From Orientallactaga sibirica (Eukaryota > Chordata > Mammalia > Rodentia > Dipodidae), in contig JAEOAD010002231.1 in assembly GCA_036365145.1 (NCBI GenBank), positions 4,443,501-4,507,500 of the forward strand: 64,000 bases of DNA, written 5' to 3'. The position numbers were made by a program, and so were the translations under genes. Below, in pieces: positions 19,725 to 30,689 of the stretch; the first letter of the stretch is position 1, and each line of letters starts with the position of its first letter. The notes below the pieces were generated by a model that did not search any database, was not told where the DNA came from, and saw nothing but the letters and a program-made list of their open reading frames with translations.

Positions 19725-19885
19725 TTCCTTACATTTCTTCCTCAGCTGCCCAGCTCAGTTCTTGGCAACCACTCACCAGCTGTATCTCTAAGGATCTATG
19801 ATGGGGTTGCCACAATAGTAGGATAATGCACTATTTGGTCTTTTGTTACCTGCTACTTAGCATAATGCTTTCAAGATTCATGTAG
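19725..19885 (-). mobile_element. ancient L1M fragment, left part
   Basis: 'TACTTAGCATAATGCTTTCA' and 'AGATTCATGTAGGTTAT' resemble the reverse L1M 3' region. It continues on the other side of the MaLR at 21637. Confidence 0.55.
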
Positions 19886-19890
19886 GTTAT

Positions 19891-20222
19891 TGTGGTGGTT
19901 TGATTCAGGTGTTCTGAATGCTAGTCTCTCCAGGTGATGGCAATTTAGAAATTAAAGCCTCCTGGAGGTGGTGTATTGTTGGGGGTGGGCTTATGGGTAT
20001 TATAGCCAGCTTCCCCTTGCCAGTGTTTGGCACACTCTCCGATTGCTGTTGTCCACCTTATGTTGACCAGAGGGTGATGTCCACCCTCTGCTCATGCCAT
20101 CGTTTTTCCTGCCATCATGGAGCTTCCCCCTCGAGCCTGTAAGCCAAAATAAACCTCTTTTTTTCCCACAAGTTGCTCTTAGTCGGGTGATTTCTGCCAG
20201 CAATGCGAACCTGACTGCAACA
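19891..20222 (+). repeat. 5' LTR of the MaLR provirus
   Basis: TGTGGTGG...CAACA, with an AATAAA signal near 20147. Relative to the 3' LTR it lacks about 18 bp ('CCCCATAAACTTAAGTGTT' region) between two GTGTTC words, an evident short-repeat deletion. Confidence 0.93.
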
Positions 20223-21281
20223 GTAAAGTGGTACTGAGGAGTGGGATTGCTGCTAGACACCTGACTGTGGCTTTGGCCTTTTGGAGCTGATTTTCAAGAG
20301 GAAGAACTATGGACTGTGAGGTTTGGCTTAGGAGGGTGAGAAAGAGCTTTATTTGGACTGGGCTAGCAGTTTGTGTGACAAGTTTGCTGTTATGCCCATG
20401 TCCTGAGAAGTTGTGCAGGGTTGCTTTGCGTAGAAATGAACTGGTGTGAGCATAGGATATGGCACAGGAAAAATAAAAATCTTTGGGTGAACTCTGCCTG
20501 TTCAGCTGCAATTGAGAGATTACAACCTTTGAGATTGGGTCAGCTGACCTGCACTGGGGTAATAGGAAGAATGCAGACTCTTTTGAAGGGGCCTGAATGC
20601 TGAAGGAGTGTCCTGTTTTTCAAAGTCTGATTTATTCCCCCTGGATTAACAAATTGGTGCTCTACCTGGTATTATGGAGTATAACAAATGCAGGAAAGAG
20701 AGAGTCATTGAGTTTGTAACACGGTCTTGTGTTTTGGAAATGGCCATGGGCAGTGTGAAGCAGGTTTGCTGGATGCCTGCATAGAGATCCCATGGGGCCA
20801 TGAGGATGGACCGTGGGTTGCAGTGGAGACCCAGTGGAGATGGCTGCTGAGGAAAGCTGCTGGCCCTGGCTGAAGTTTTCCAGGACTGTGAGTAGCCTAG
20901 CTGGAGGGGCGGAATTGGAACTCCAGAGACTTGTTGCTGGTTAGAGTTATCGGACTTGGAGCTTTGTCACTGACTAGAGTTGTTGGACTTGAGAGTTATA
21001 GAGTTTGATGTTTGCCCTGGTTGTTTTAAATCTTGTGTTGGTTGAATATTTCTTTTCTTTGCCCAATGCCATTTTTTGCAGTGTGAATGTTTATTCTGTG
21101 CCATTATGGGTTTTTTGGGGGGAATATTTTTGGTATTATGGCTCAGTTAAAAGACCTTGGATTATGGGGATGTATGAACATCATTGGAATTGACAAAAAC
21201 TATGGGGACTTTTAAAGTTGCATGAATGCATTGCATTTTACATTATGTATGGTTATCAGTTTATGGGGGCCAGGGGCAGAA

Positions 21282-21631
21282 TGTGGTGGTTTGATTCAGG
21301 TGTTCCCCATAAACTTAAGTGTTCTGAATGCTAGTCTCTCCAGCTGATGGCAATTTAGAAATTAAAGCCTCCTGGAGGTGGTGTATTGTTGGGGGCGGGC
21401 TTATGGGAATTATAGCCAGCTTCCCCTTGCCAGTGTTTGGCACACTCTCCTGTTGCTGTTTTCTACCTTATGTTGACCAGAGGGTGATGTCCACCCTCTG
21501 CTCATGCCATCATTTTTCCTGCCATCATGGAGCTTCCCCCTTGAGCCTGTAAGCCAAAATAAACCTCTTTTTTCCCACAAGCTGCTTTTAGTCGGGTGAT
21601 TTCTGCCAGCAATGCGAACCTGACTGCAACA
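21282..21631 (+). repeat. 3' LTR of the MaLR provirus
   Basis: 350 bp; keeps the segment missing from the 5' LTR. AATAAA sits at about 21558, followed by the CAACA end. Confidence 0.93.
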
Positions 21632-21636
21632 GTTAT

Positions 21637-21861
21637 GCTACATAGTAGAACCTTGTTCTTGTTTTTTTCTTTTCCTTTCAAATTTTTATTTATTTGCAAG
21701 CAGAAAGAGAAAGACACTGTCCCCCCCCCAAAAAAAGTATTAGACAACTGTCAAATTATTTTCCAAAATGGTTACATTTTTCATTCTCATCAATGTTTAA
21801 AGGCTAAAATTTTCCCACAATTTTGCTAAAATGTATGTTTGACTGCTCTAATTTGGCATTT
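21637..21861 (-). mobile_element. ancient L1M fragment, right part
   Basis: 'CAAATTATTTTCCAAAATGG' and 'CATTCTCATCAATGTTTAA' are reverse L1 ORF2 tail words. A SINE scrap ('ATTTATTTGCAAGCAGAAAG', 21682-21728) and a C8A7 run interrupt it. Confidence 0.6.
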
Positions 21862-22062
21862 TAAATTTAGTTTTATTTTCAGCGAGAGTGAGAGAGAGAG
21901 AGAGAGAAAGAAAATGTTAGGACCTCTAGCCACTGCATACAAATTCCAGATGCATGTGCCACTTTGTGAATCCGGCTTTATGTGGGTCCTGGGGAACTGA
22001 AATCTTGTTGGTAGGCTTTGGATGCCAGTGCCTTAACCACTGAACCATCATCTCTCTAGTCT
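21862..22062 (-). mobile_element. tRNA-derived SINE
   Basis: (GA)n 'GAGAGTGAGAGAGAGAG', then 'GATGCATGTGCCACTTTG'. The head is altered to 'CCATCATCTCTCTAGTC'. Confidence 0.88.
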
Positions 22063-22455
22063 CCCTTCCCTGACAATCTTAAGCTATTCTTATTTTATCA
22101 GGAAGGGAAATATCCTCCCAAACCCTACCCCTATCTATAACTGAATATTTACTGGGCCTATTATGTGCAGGTCTTGAGCAGGTATCCATTTGTGGAATGA
22201 GTTCATAAGTATAATGTTCTCATCATGTCTGGGTGCCAGAGTTCCATGGCGCTCCTCGTTCTCCAGCTCTTATGTTATTTTCATTGAACTGTGTAGGGGA
22301 CAATGCATATGTCTCATTTAGGTTTGCACACTCATCAGTCACTTATTTTCATTACTTGACCAGTTATGAATCCCTGCATTAACTACCTCCCACTGCAAAA
22401 TAAATAAAAAAATGAATGAATGCTAGGTAATGAAAGCAAATGAAAAGAGCTTTTC

Positions 22456-22563
22456 TATTGGGAGGCACAGGTAGGAGGATCACTGTGAGTTCGAGGCCAC
22501 ACTGAATTCCATAGTGAATTCCAGGTTAGCCTGTGCTAGAGTAAAACCCTACCTTGAAAAACC
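22456..22563 (+). mobile_element. B1 SINE, 5'-truncated, with TSD
   Basis: Starts at 'ATTGGGAGGCACAGGTAGGA'. 'AAAAGAGCTTTTCT' flanks it at 22442-22455 and about 22565-22578. Confidence 0.9.
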
Positions 22564-22589
22564 AAAAAGAGCTTTTCTGACTGGGGCTG

Positions 22590-22878
22590 TGTTGTAATCA
22601 CCTTCTCATTGCTGGTACAAATCACCTGCCTAAAAGTAGCTTATGGGAAGAAAAGGATTATTTTATTTTGAGTTATAGACTAAACTCCATGATGGCACAG
22701 GAAAACAGCAGCAGAAGAGTGTGCCCAATACTGACAAGGGGAGGCTGGCTTCAACACCCATAAGCGCACCTCACAACACACCTCTTCCAGCAAAGCTTTA
22801 ATTCCCAAATCGCCATCAGCTGGGGATCATGTATTCAGAACATAAGTTTATGGGGGACACCTGAATCAAACCACCACA
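22590..22878 (-). mobile_element. solo MaLR LTR
   Basis: 289 bp, TGTTGTAATC...CCACCACA, with the perfect 5-bp duplication GGCTG at 22585-22589 and 22879-22883. It is shorter than the other LTRs, with deletions around 22690-22700. Confidence 0.93.
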
Positions 22879-23540
22879 GGCTGAGAGTAGAGCTGACCTA
22901 TAACTATAAAGGGAAATATTTAGAAGTTTGACAACTCATTTACTTGTCAATACAGTAATAGTAGGTTCTTCCCTAGGTCCCACATTCTTCCAGCCAAGGG
23001 CTTTTGACATGGTTTTCATTACCAAGCATGCACTCCCTCCTGTGGGCCTCAAATCTAATCACAGAGCTGTTTGTTAACACCGTAAACTTTGTGCCACATC
23101 TTGTCTGCAGGCTCAGTATTTTAGAATTAAGGATTCATCTCTGTGTGGTAATGTTGATTAATTTTATCTGCCAGCAGCCTGCATAGCAACTCATTTCACT
23201 ATGTAAGTTAGTTTAGCAGGAATGAGTCTTCTACCTGAGCTCCAGCTTGATTTGTCAATGTCTGGAGCCCATTGGGTATGATGTCTTCAACAATAGGGTC
23301 ATAAGTTTTAGTACTGGTGGGCAGCAAAGATCCATGGCCATACTAATATATATATAATATATAAAAACTAATTTAATATAAAATACAATAATCCATGTAT
23401 TATTTGTGGGCCTCAGAGACTTCCCTGACCAATGACTCATTGGGAGGTATCCCATGCCTGACACTATTGTTTATCAAAACCTATGGGTCCTAGGAGCAGC
23501 ATTATCCATCTATGTAGGGTATCCCCATTCATTATTTATT

Positions 23541-23685
23541 TTGGTTTTTCGAGGTAGGGTCTCACTCTAGCTCAGGCTGACCTGGAATTCACTATGTAGT
23601 CTCAGGATAGCCTTAAACTCACAATGGTCCTCCTACCTCTGCCTCTTGAGTGCTGGGATTAAAGGCATGTACCAACATTCCCAGC
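23541..23685 (-). mobile_element. B1 SINE
   Basis: 'TTTTGGTTTTTCGAGGTAGG' to 'GTACCAACATTCCCAGC'; keeps the CpG of TTCGAGG. Confidence 0.92.
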
Positions 23686-23776
23686 TTTTAATATTTTTTT
23701 ATCTTTAAATTTTTATTAGGTTTACTAAGTAGTAGGCTTTCTTATGGCTTTTTCATATCTCCTATATTTTGGTTAG

Positions 23777-24035
23777 CCCTCTGATGGTTTGGATGTAAAA
23801 TGTCTCCCATAACTTCATGTGTCTTGTAAACCTCATATTTATTCCTCAGCTGATAGTCTTTGACAAGTGGAACTGTGGTGGAGGAGGTGTGCCACTGGGG
23901 GGTGGGCCTTGGGGTTTTCTAGTCCAGCCTTACTTGCCACTGCTAGCCAGATCACTCTACTTCCTTCCTGCTGCTGTTGGAATGTGATGTCCAGCTCTCT
24001 GCTCCTGCCATGCTTTCCCTGCCAGGATGAAACTT
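23777..24035 (+). mobile_element. MaLR-like LTR fragment
   Basis: 'TGATGGTTTGGATGTAAAAT', 'CAGCTGATAGTCTTTGACAA', 'GGTGGGCCTTGGGGTTTTCT', 'GAATGTGATGTCCAGCTCTC' and 'CTGCCAGGATGAAACTTCTC' follow the general MaLR LTR order, but it is a different subfamily from the ORR1-like copies. It is cut short where L1 sequence begins. Frames 23839-24111 fall here and are not genes. Confidence 0.6.
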
Positions 24036-27000
24036 CTCCCTTGGGAGTCTCTGTGTCTCTGGATCTCTGGTTTGGTAGGAGTTGAGTGTTCTGTGTGTCT
24101 ATCTCCTTCACCCTTGTGTTGGTACCAGGTTCACTGAGAAAGTAGCACTCTTGCTCATTTCTCCAATTACACTATGGTTTCAGCTGGGGCCCTGGTGAGG
24201 TGCAATGGTCTGATTCTCTCCTCAGGTTCTGTGTCCATCTGAAAAAGAGAATCGGCTTCTCCAACAGAGAGAGATGTCAGCACCAGATAAATGGGATGAC
24301 CATTATTATTTTAGAGAGAATTTGATAGGTGTAGGCCCTCTAGTAAACCCACAACTGGTGGGAGCTTGATATTGGAGAGTGGGCTCGTTTTTTGGAGATG
24401 GTTCTGACTTGTTTCGCAGTTCCAGCTATGGGTTCTGTTACAGTGAATGTATCTGTTAGCCAAATCAAGAGCAGTTTGGTTACCCACCATGGCTGTGTGC
24501 CACTATTGCACTTGGGTGAGTATCATGTCAGGTTGTTTGCTGCTGAGAAGCTTAGACTTCAAATTGCTTGGACAAATGTTGGTCACTTTCCCCCAGTTGC
24601 TCAGGTAGCACCTTCTGGCACTAGACAAGCTAACTGTCTGGGGACTGACTCTCTTCCAGATTCCAGCCAGGTTAATCCATGTTCTGTCCCAACAGCATAT
24701 GGTGTCTTCAGCAATAGGGTCTTGCCATTAAACTTTGGTGGATCATCAAGTACTCTGACAGTAATCTGTCTCTCTGATCAACAGCTCATTGTGGATGTTA
24801 ACAGCATGCTGGTGCTGGGAGTTATAGGCCAGAGCCAAGGGAAAAGAAGGAAGAAAAAGATAGGTAATATAAAAGAGAAAGAGAGAAGAGGGAGAAGAGA
24901 GAGAAGAGGGAGAGAGAGAGAGAGAGAAACAGGAGATTAAGGTTAGTCTTCATCATACCTTCTCCAGGGCCGTGTGAATCAGGTTTTCTGTCTAAAGACC
25001 TGATGAAGGTTCAACCTTTTAGTCTTTCAGGATATAAGATCTTATGGTACCATTTCCATTTGGGTCCAGTTTTGTGTCACCTCCCACCCTTACATTACCC
25101 TCTCCCCCATTGTCTTGTCCTTGAGATGCTTATTAGCTATGTCAGAATCTCAGGCAGATTCAGGTTAGGAGCCACAGATGAGTGAGACCATGTGATGACT
25201 ATCTGTGATTGACTGACTTTGCTGAGAATTATCTGTTACAAGTTCGACCATTTTTCTTCAAATTTCATTGTGTCATTTTTCCTTACAACTGTGTAAAATT
25301 CCATAGTGTAGATATACCACATCTTAGTTATCCATTCATCTAATGATGGACATCTGGGTTGATTCTAGTTCTTAGCTATTATGAATTGAGCAGCCATAAA
25401 CATGGTTGAGTAAATCTCTCTGAACTGATGCATGGAGCTTTTAGGATAAATGCCCAGTAAGGGAATAACTGGGTCTGTTGGTAACTCTATAGTCAACCTT
25501 TTTAGAAGTCTCCATATTGCTTTCCATAGTGGTTGCATTCCCACCAACAATAACCAGCTTACATTCCTACCAACAGTGAATGGGGTTCCTATTTCTCCAC
25601 AACCTCACCAGCATTTGTTTTCATTAGCTTGAATGTTTGCTATTTTTAGTGGGGTAAGGTGGAATCTCATAGTTGTTTTAATTTGCATTTTCCTGATGAT
25701 TAGGGATGTTGAACATTTTCTTAAATGTGTGTTTGCCATTTGTATTTCTTCCTCTGAGAACTCCCTGTACAGTTCTCTGCCCATTTTGTGAGTGGGTTGT
25801 TTGATTTTTTTTTTTATTGTTTAGGTTTTTGAGCTCTTTCTAAATTCTAGAAATTAGGTCTCTGTCAGTTGTATAGCCAGCAAAATTTTCTCCCATTCTG
25901 TGGGTAATCTAATGGCTCTTCTTATTGTATATTTGTCTGTGAAAAACTTTCCAGTTTCATGAGATCCCAATGGTTGAGAAATTATTTAATTTCCTGAGCT
26001 ACTGGGGTTTTGTTCAGGAAGTATTTTCACACTCCTATATCATGGAAAGTTCCTCCTATTTTTTCTTACAGTAGTTGCAGAATTTCTGGTCTTATATTCA
26101 GGTCTTTGATCCATTTGGACTTGATTTTTGTGCAAGACAAGATGTGTGGATCTAGTTACATTTCCCTGCATGTGGTTATCCTGTTTGTCCAGCACCATTT
26201 GTTGAAGATGCTGCCTTTTTTTCCAGACTACCTTGTTAGGCCCTTTGTCTAATATCAAGTAGCTATAGTTACTTGACCCAAAGTCTGGATCCTCTCTTCT
26301 GTTCCATTGGTCTATATTCCTGCTTTTATGCCAATACCATGTTTTTGTTACTATGGCTTTGTAATATAGCTTTAGATCAGGTCTGGTGATTCTTCCAGAG
26401 GTGTTCCTTTTGCTGAGGATGTGCTTTGATGTCCTAGGCCTTCTGCCATTCCATATGAATTTTGAGATCATATTTTTCTATCTCTGTTAAGAAAAAATGT
26501 TGGGATTTTTACGGCATTGCATTAAATCTATATAGTGATTTTGGTAAGATTGCCATTTTCACAATGTTAATTCTGCCTGTCCAGGAGCATGGGAGGTCTT
26601 TCCAATTTCTCAAGCCCTCCTCAATTTCTTTCTTGAGAGTTTCCATGTTTTCATTATGTAAGTCTTTCAATTCCTTGGTTAATGTTATTCCAAGGTATTT
26701 TTGTTGTTGTTGTTGTTACTCAAAATGGGACAGTATCGCTAATTTATTTCTCTTTGTCTTTTGCATATAGAAAGGCTACTTAAAGATTTTAGTGCATTAA
26801 TTTTGTATCCTGCTATTTTGCTGAAGGAGTTAATCACTTTTAACAGTTTTGAGATGGAGGTTCTTGGGTCACTTATATATAGAATCATGCCATCTGTGAA
26901 TAGGGCTAACTTAACTTCTTCCTTTCCAATTTGTATCCCTTTTATTTCTTTTTCCTGTCTTATTGTTTGAGCTAGGACTTCCAGTTTTATGTTGAAGAGC

Positions 27001-27823
27001 AGAGGTGAGAGTGGACACCCCTGTCTTGTTTCTGATCTCAATGGGAATTTCTTCAGTCTCTCCCCATTAAGTATTATTAGGGCTTTAGGGGCTTTATATA
27101 TAGCCTTGATTATATTGAGATATAAACCGTCCATGCCTATTTTCTCCAACATTTTGACATTGAAGTGATGTATTTTATCAAAGGCCTTTTCTGCATCTAT
27201 CAAAATGATCATGTGGTTTTTGTGTTTAAGCTTATTTATGTAGTGTATTACATGGACAGATTTCCATATGTTGAACCACCCCTGCATTCCTGGGATGAAG
27301 CCTACTTGATCAAGGTGGACAATGCTTTTGATGTGTTGTTGAATTCACTTTGCAAGGATTTTGTTCAGGATTTTTGCATCTATGTTCATCAGGAAAATAG
27401 GCCTATAGTTTTCTTTTCTTGTGGCACCTCTGCCTGGTTTTGGTATTAGGATGATACTAGCTTTATAGAAGGAGTTGGGGAACTTTCCCTGTTCTCCAAT
27501 TGTGTGGCACAGTTTGAGAAAAATTGGTTTCAGTTCTACCAAGAAGGCTTGATGGAATTCAGCTGAGAAGCAGGACCAGATGGTCCTGGAATCTTCTTTT
27601 GGGAGGTTTTTGATTACCTTTTGAATCTTGGTGGGTGTGATAGTTTGTTTAGGAGATTAATATGCTCTGAGTTTATGTTTGGTAGGTGGTATGTGTCCAG
27701 TAATCCATCCATTTCCTCAAAATTATCCAGTTTTGTGGAATAGAGGTTTTTCACATAAGTCCTGATGATTCTCTGAATTTCATTTATGTCTGTTGTGATC
27801 TCTCCTTTTTCATTTCTAATTTT

Positions 27824-27866
27824 ATTTTATTTTATTTATTTGAGAGTGACAGACTCAGAGAAAAAG

Positions 27867-27910
<44 letters not shown>

Positions 27911-28068
27911 ATGAGCAAGCCAGGGCCTCCAGACACTGCAAATGAACTCCAGATGCATGTGCCAACTTATGCATCTGGCTTACGTGGGTCCTGGGGAATT
28001 GAGCCTTGAACCAGGGTCCTTACACTTCACAAGCAAGTGCTTAACCCCTAAGCCATCTCCCCAGGCCC
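27824..28068 (-). mobile_element. tRNA-derived SINE inside L1 ORF2
   Basis: TTCATTTCTAATTTT at 27809-27823 and 28069-28083. It has a long (GA)n (27870-27907) and a head 'CCATCTCCCCAGGCC'. The B-box area is duplicated ('GAATTGAGCCTTGAACC'). Confidence 0.94.
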
Positions 28069-28465
28069 TTCATTTCTAATTTTCTTAATTTGAAGCATCT
28101 CTTTTTTTTCTTGATCAAATTGTTTATTTTTTCAAAAAAAAAAAAAGCTTTGTTTCATCAATTTTCTTGTTTTCTTAGTTTCCAATTCACTAATTTCTGC
28201 TCTAATCTTAATTATTTCTTTCCATCTAGAGCTTTTTGGGTTGGATTCTTCTTGTTTTTCCAGTGCCTTAAGGTAGATGGTTAAGTTATTGATTTGGGAT
28301 CTCTCTGTCTTTGTTATGAAGGCATTTAGTGCTATAAAATTTCCCAAGGACTGCCTTCATTGTGTCCCATAAATTTTGGTATGATGTGTTCTCATTGTCA
28401 TTCATTTCTAGAAATTTTACAATTTCATTATTTTATTTTTACATTGTTTAAAAGTGTGGTGTTCA

Positions 28466-28789
28466 CACCCTCCAAGGCTCAGGGACCATTGCGGAAGAGG
28501 GGGCGGATAGAATGGAAGAGCCAAAGGAAGGGTATGACCTCTTACAATGCAACTGCCCAGACAGAAACTGGCCTCGATATCCATGACCTTGCAGTGCCTA
28601 GCAATACCTTCACAAGACCCTCATAATAGGAGAAAAAGATGATGACATCAAATTAAAAGAGACTAATGGAGAGAGGGAGGGGATATGATGGAGATTGGAT
28701 CCAAGGGGGGATGGGGGGGAGGGAAATATCATGCATTTTTTTTGTATGTAAGTATAGAAGTTGTCAATAAAAAAAAATAAAAATTAAAA
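28466..28789 (+). mobile_element. L1 3'UTR end inserted in the older L1
   Basis: A 324-bp insert opposite in orientation to its host, flanked by AAAGTGTGGTGTTCA (28451-28465) and AAAGTGTGTTGTTCA (28790-28804). It is nearly identical to the last third of 144-1288 and ends GTTGTCAATAAAAAAAA. An 88-codon frame crossing it is chance. Confidence 0.93.
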
Positions 28790-29639
28790 AAAGTGTGTTG
28801 TTCAGTTTCCAGGAGCTGGTGGGATTCCTCATACATCTTTTGTTATTAATTTCTAGTGATACAGCATTGTGATCTGATATCATGCAGGAGATTATGTCGA
28901 TCTTCCTAAATGCATGGAGGCAGGCTTTATGACCCAGTATATCTTGTATTTTACAGAAGGTTCCATGGGCTGCTGAGAAGAATGTATAATGTGTGGATTT
29001 GGGGTAGAATGTTCTGTAGATGTCTATTAGGTCTAATTGATCTATGGTTTTGTTCAGCTCTCTTACTTCCCTGTTAATTTTCTGTTTGGATGATCTAACT
29101 ATTTCTGCTATTGGAGTATTAAAGTCTCCAACTATGATGGTGTTGATGATTATTTCTGTTTCATTGTTAAGCAGGTTTTGTTTTATGAATTGTGGTGCAA
29201 ATGTGTTTGGTGCATAAAGATTGATGATTGTGATATCTTCTAGTTGGATTGTTCCCTTGATAAGTAAGAAATGGCCTTCTTTGTTTTTTTGCTTACTTTT
29301 GGTTTGAAATCTATTTTATCCAATATTAGTATAGCAACACTTGCTTGTTTCTTATTTCTGTTTGCTTGGAATATCTTTTTCTACCCTTTCACCCTGAGGA
29401 GGTGTCTGTCTTTAGTGGTGAGATGGGTTTCTTGAAGACTAAAGTTTGAGGGGTCTAATTTTCTGATCCACCCTGTTAGCTTATGTCTCTTGATGGGTGA
29501 ATTAAGGCCATTAATGTTCAGGGTAATAACTTTGAGGTTTGATGTAATCCCTACCATATTGTGGTGGTTTATGTGGTTTGGTGTTTTCTTGGACTTAGTA
29601 GTTTTTTTTGCCTTCTCTGAGTTTGATTATTGTGATCTG

Positions 29640-29910
29640 CTTCTTATAGATACTTGAGGTTGGTTATTTCATTCTTCTGTGTGGAGAATTCCCTGAAGTA
29701 CTCTCTGTAGGTTTGGCTTTGTGTTCGTATAGTTGTAAGGCTGACTTTTATCATGGAAAGTTTTTATTTCTCCATCTATTATGAGGGATACTTTTGCTAG
29801 GTAGAGTAGTTTGGGTTGGAATCCATAATTTCTTAGACTTTGCAGTCCCTTCTGGCTTTCAAGGTTTCCATTGAGAAGTCTGAAGTAATTCTCATGGGGT
29901 TGCCTTTATA
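29640..29910 (-). pseudogene. L1 ORF1 C-terminal remnant
   Basis: Minus-strand translation in two frames gives 'MRITSDFSMETLKARRDC' and then 'GEIKTFHDKS', the C-terminal domain of the L1 nucleic-acid chaperone ORF1p. A frameshift lies between them. It ends about 100 bp before the ORF2 start, as in rodent L1. Confidence 0.8.
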
Positions 29911-29929
29911 TGTAAGACTGGTGGACTAC

Positions 29930-30190
29930 CCAGAGCATGGGAATCGGTGAATTCCCTACTTTGCTCCTCTGTGCCCTCACACTGGAGGTCTACTAGAATT
30001 TGCAGACCCTTAAAAACCCCACTGAACCCTAAATATCTTGCCTTTCCTTCCCTGTGAGGTGAGGCGTGGTTAGGCAGATGCCATCTTGACCTGAAGTAGC
30101 CCCCTTAAAACTGTAAGCTGGAGGAAAACACACTCCTTCCCTAAGCTACTTCTGGTTGAGTGCTTTGTTCCAGCAATGAGTAGGTAACTC
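29930..30190 (+). mobile_element. possible old LTR fragment
   Basis: 'CTGTAAGCTGGAGGAAAACA', 'TAAGCTACTTCTGGTTGAGT' and 'TTCCAGCAATGAGTAGGTAA' resemble the 3' half of rodent MT/ORR-type LTRs. The 5' half is not recognisable. Confidence 0.45.
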
Positions 30191-30482
30191 ATCACCCTGA
30201 GCCTGGTCTTCTCACTCATTTCCCTGCCCTCAATCACTACTAATATCTTTCAAGCCTCAGTTTCCTCTTCCACTGTTCTCATATCACTTGTGTTCCTCTA
30301 TCTTCTACCCTTATAACCTCCTCCAGACCTTTTCTAATATTCCTGTCTCCGGAGACATGCCAAGTAGTACACCCAGATCTGGAGATTTGAATCTAGGATT
30401 TGCATACAAAGGTAACATGTTTGTTTGGAGCCTGGGTTACATCACTCAATGTGAATTTTCCTAGTTATATTTATTTTCTGAA
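30191..30482. other. unclassified sequence
   Basis: Pyrimidine-rich in the first 150 bases; nothing recognised. Confidence 0.4.
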
Positions 30483-30677
30483 TTAAAAATATGTTTGCAA
30501 GGAGACAGAGAAAGAGAGGGAGAGAATAGGCACAAGATGGCCTCTTGCTGTTGTAAACAAACTCCAGATGAATGTACAAGTCTATGCATCTGGCTTTACA
30601 TGCATACTGGGAAATCAAATTTAGGCCATCAGGCTTTGCAAGCAAGCACCTTAAACCCTGAGCAACCTCTCCATCTC
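30483..30677 (-). mobile_element. tRNA-derived SINE, diverged
   Basis: 'TTTGCAAGGAGACAGAGAAAG' to 'CCTGAGCAACCTCTCCATC'. The core is altered to 'GTACAAGTCTATGCATCTGG'. Confidence 0.85.
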
Positions 30678-30689
30678 AGTTCTATTTAT

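Larger units (their letters stand above)
19891..21631 (+). mobile_element. complete MaLR (ERVL-type) provirus
   Basis: Two direct LTRs (19891-20222 and 21282-21631) enclose 1059 bp of internal DNA. The perfect 5-bp duplication GTTAT lies at 19886-19890 and 21632-21636. The internal part starts 'GTAAAGTGGTACTGAGGAGT', the primer-binding region typical of MaLRs, and ends with a purine-rich tract 'TGGGGGCCAGGGGCAGAA'. There are no gag, protease or polymerase motifs, as is usual for MaLRs, which move with help from ERVL enzymes. It sits in an older L1M fragment. The LTRs differ at roughly 11 bases plus indels by eye, so it is moderately old. Confidence 0.95.
22230..23520 (-). mobile_element. L1 3'UTR copy, split by two insertions
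   Basis: Reverse-orientation blocks match other copies: 'TTGACCAGTTATGAATCCCT' (compare 38022), 'TTGACATGGTTTTCATTACCA' (compare 36853), and 'GATGTCTTCAACAATAGGGTC' (compare 37530). It is interrupted by a B1 (22456-22563) and a solo LTR (22590-22878), and holds a short TA run near 23347. Confidence 0.7.
25195..29535 (-). pseudogene. L1 ORF2, near full length but broken
   Basis: Decayed coding region of the L1 endonuclease-reverse transcriptase. The apurinic-endonuclease start is legible as 'ITLNINGLNSPIKRHKLTGW' (29475-29535), with 'SLQETHL' following. The RT fingers and palm lie in 26739-27287 ('[10 protein letters not shown]', '[16 protein letters not shown]'). The catalytic box reads FTDG (26889-26900) instead of F/YADD, so the last Asp is lost. 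The thumb and C-terminal region covers 26040-26471 ('[16 protein letters not shown]'), and the Cys-rich end lies about 25630-25450. Many stops and frameshifts interrupt it. A SINE and another L1 fragment sit in the endonuclease-RT linker region. Confidence 0.92.
24036..29915 (-). mobile_element. long L1, ORF1 end to 3'UTR
   Basis: About 5.9 kb in reverse orientation, including two later inserts (27824-28068 and 28466-28789). Reading on the minus strand: the ORF1 C-terminus (about 29910-29640), an inter-ORF gap, ORF2 from the endonuclease (about 29535) to about 25195, then more than 1.1 kb of 3'UTR (25195-24036). The UTR includes 'CAATGAGCTGTTGATCAGAG' and 'CCCTATTGCTGAAGACACC'. The 5'UTR and most of ORF1 are missing. 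The 3' end stops at an LTR fragment rather than a poly(A) tail. The 182-codon + strand frame at 24392-24940 is antisense to the UTR. Confidence 0.9.

Noticed and set aside
24392..24940. 182-codon + strand open frame
   Set aside because: Antisense to the 3'UTR of the minus-strand L1, and it ends in a GA-rich tract giving Arg/Glu repeats.
26739..27287. 182-codon minus frame as a cellular polymerase
   Set aside because: Recognisable L1 ORF2 reverse transcriptase with a damaged FTDG box and broken flanks.
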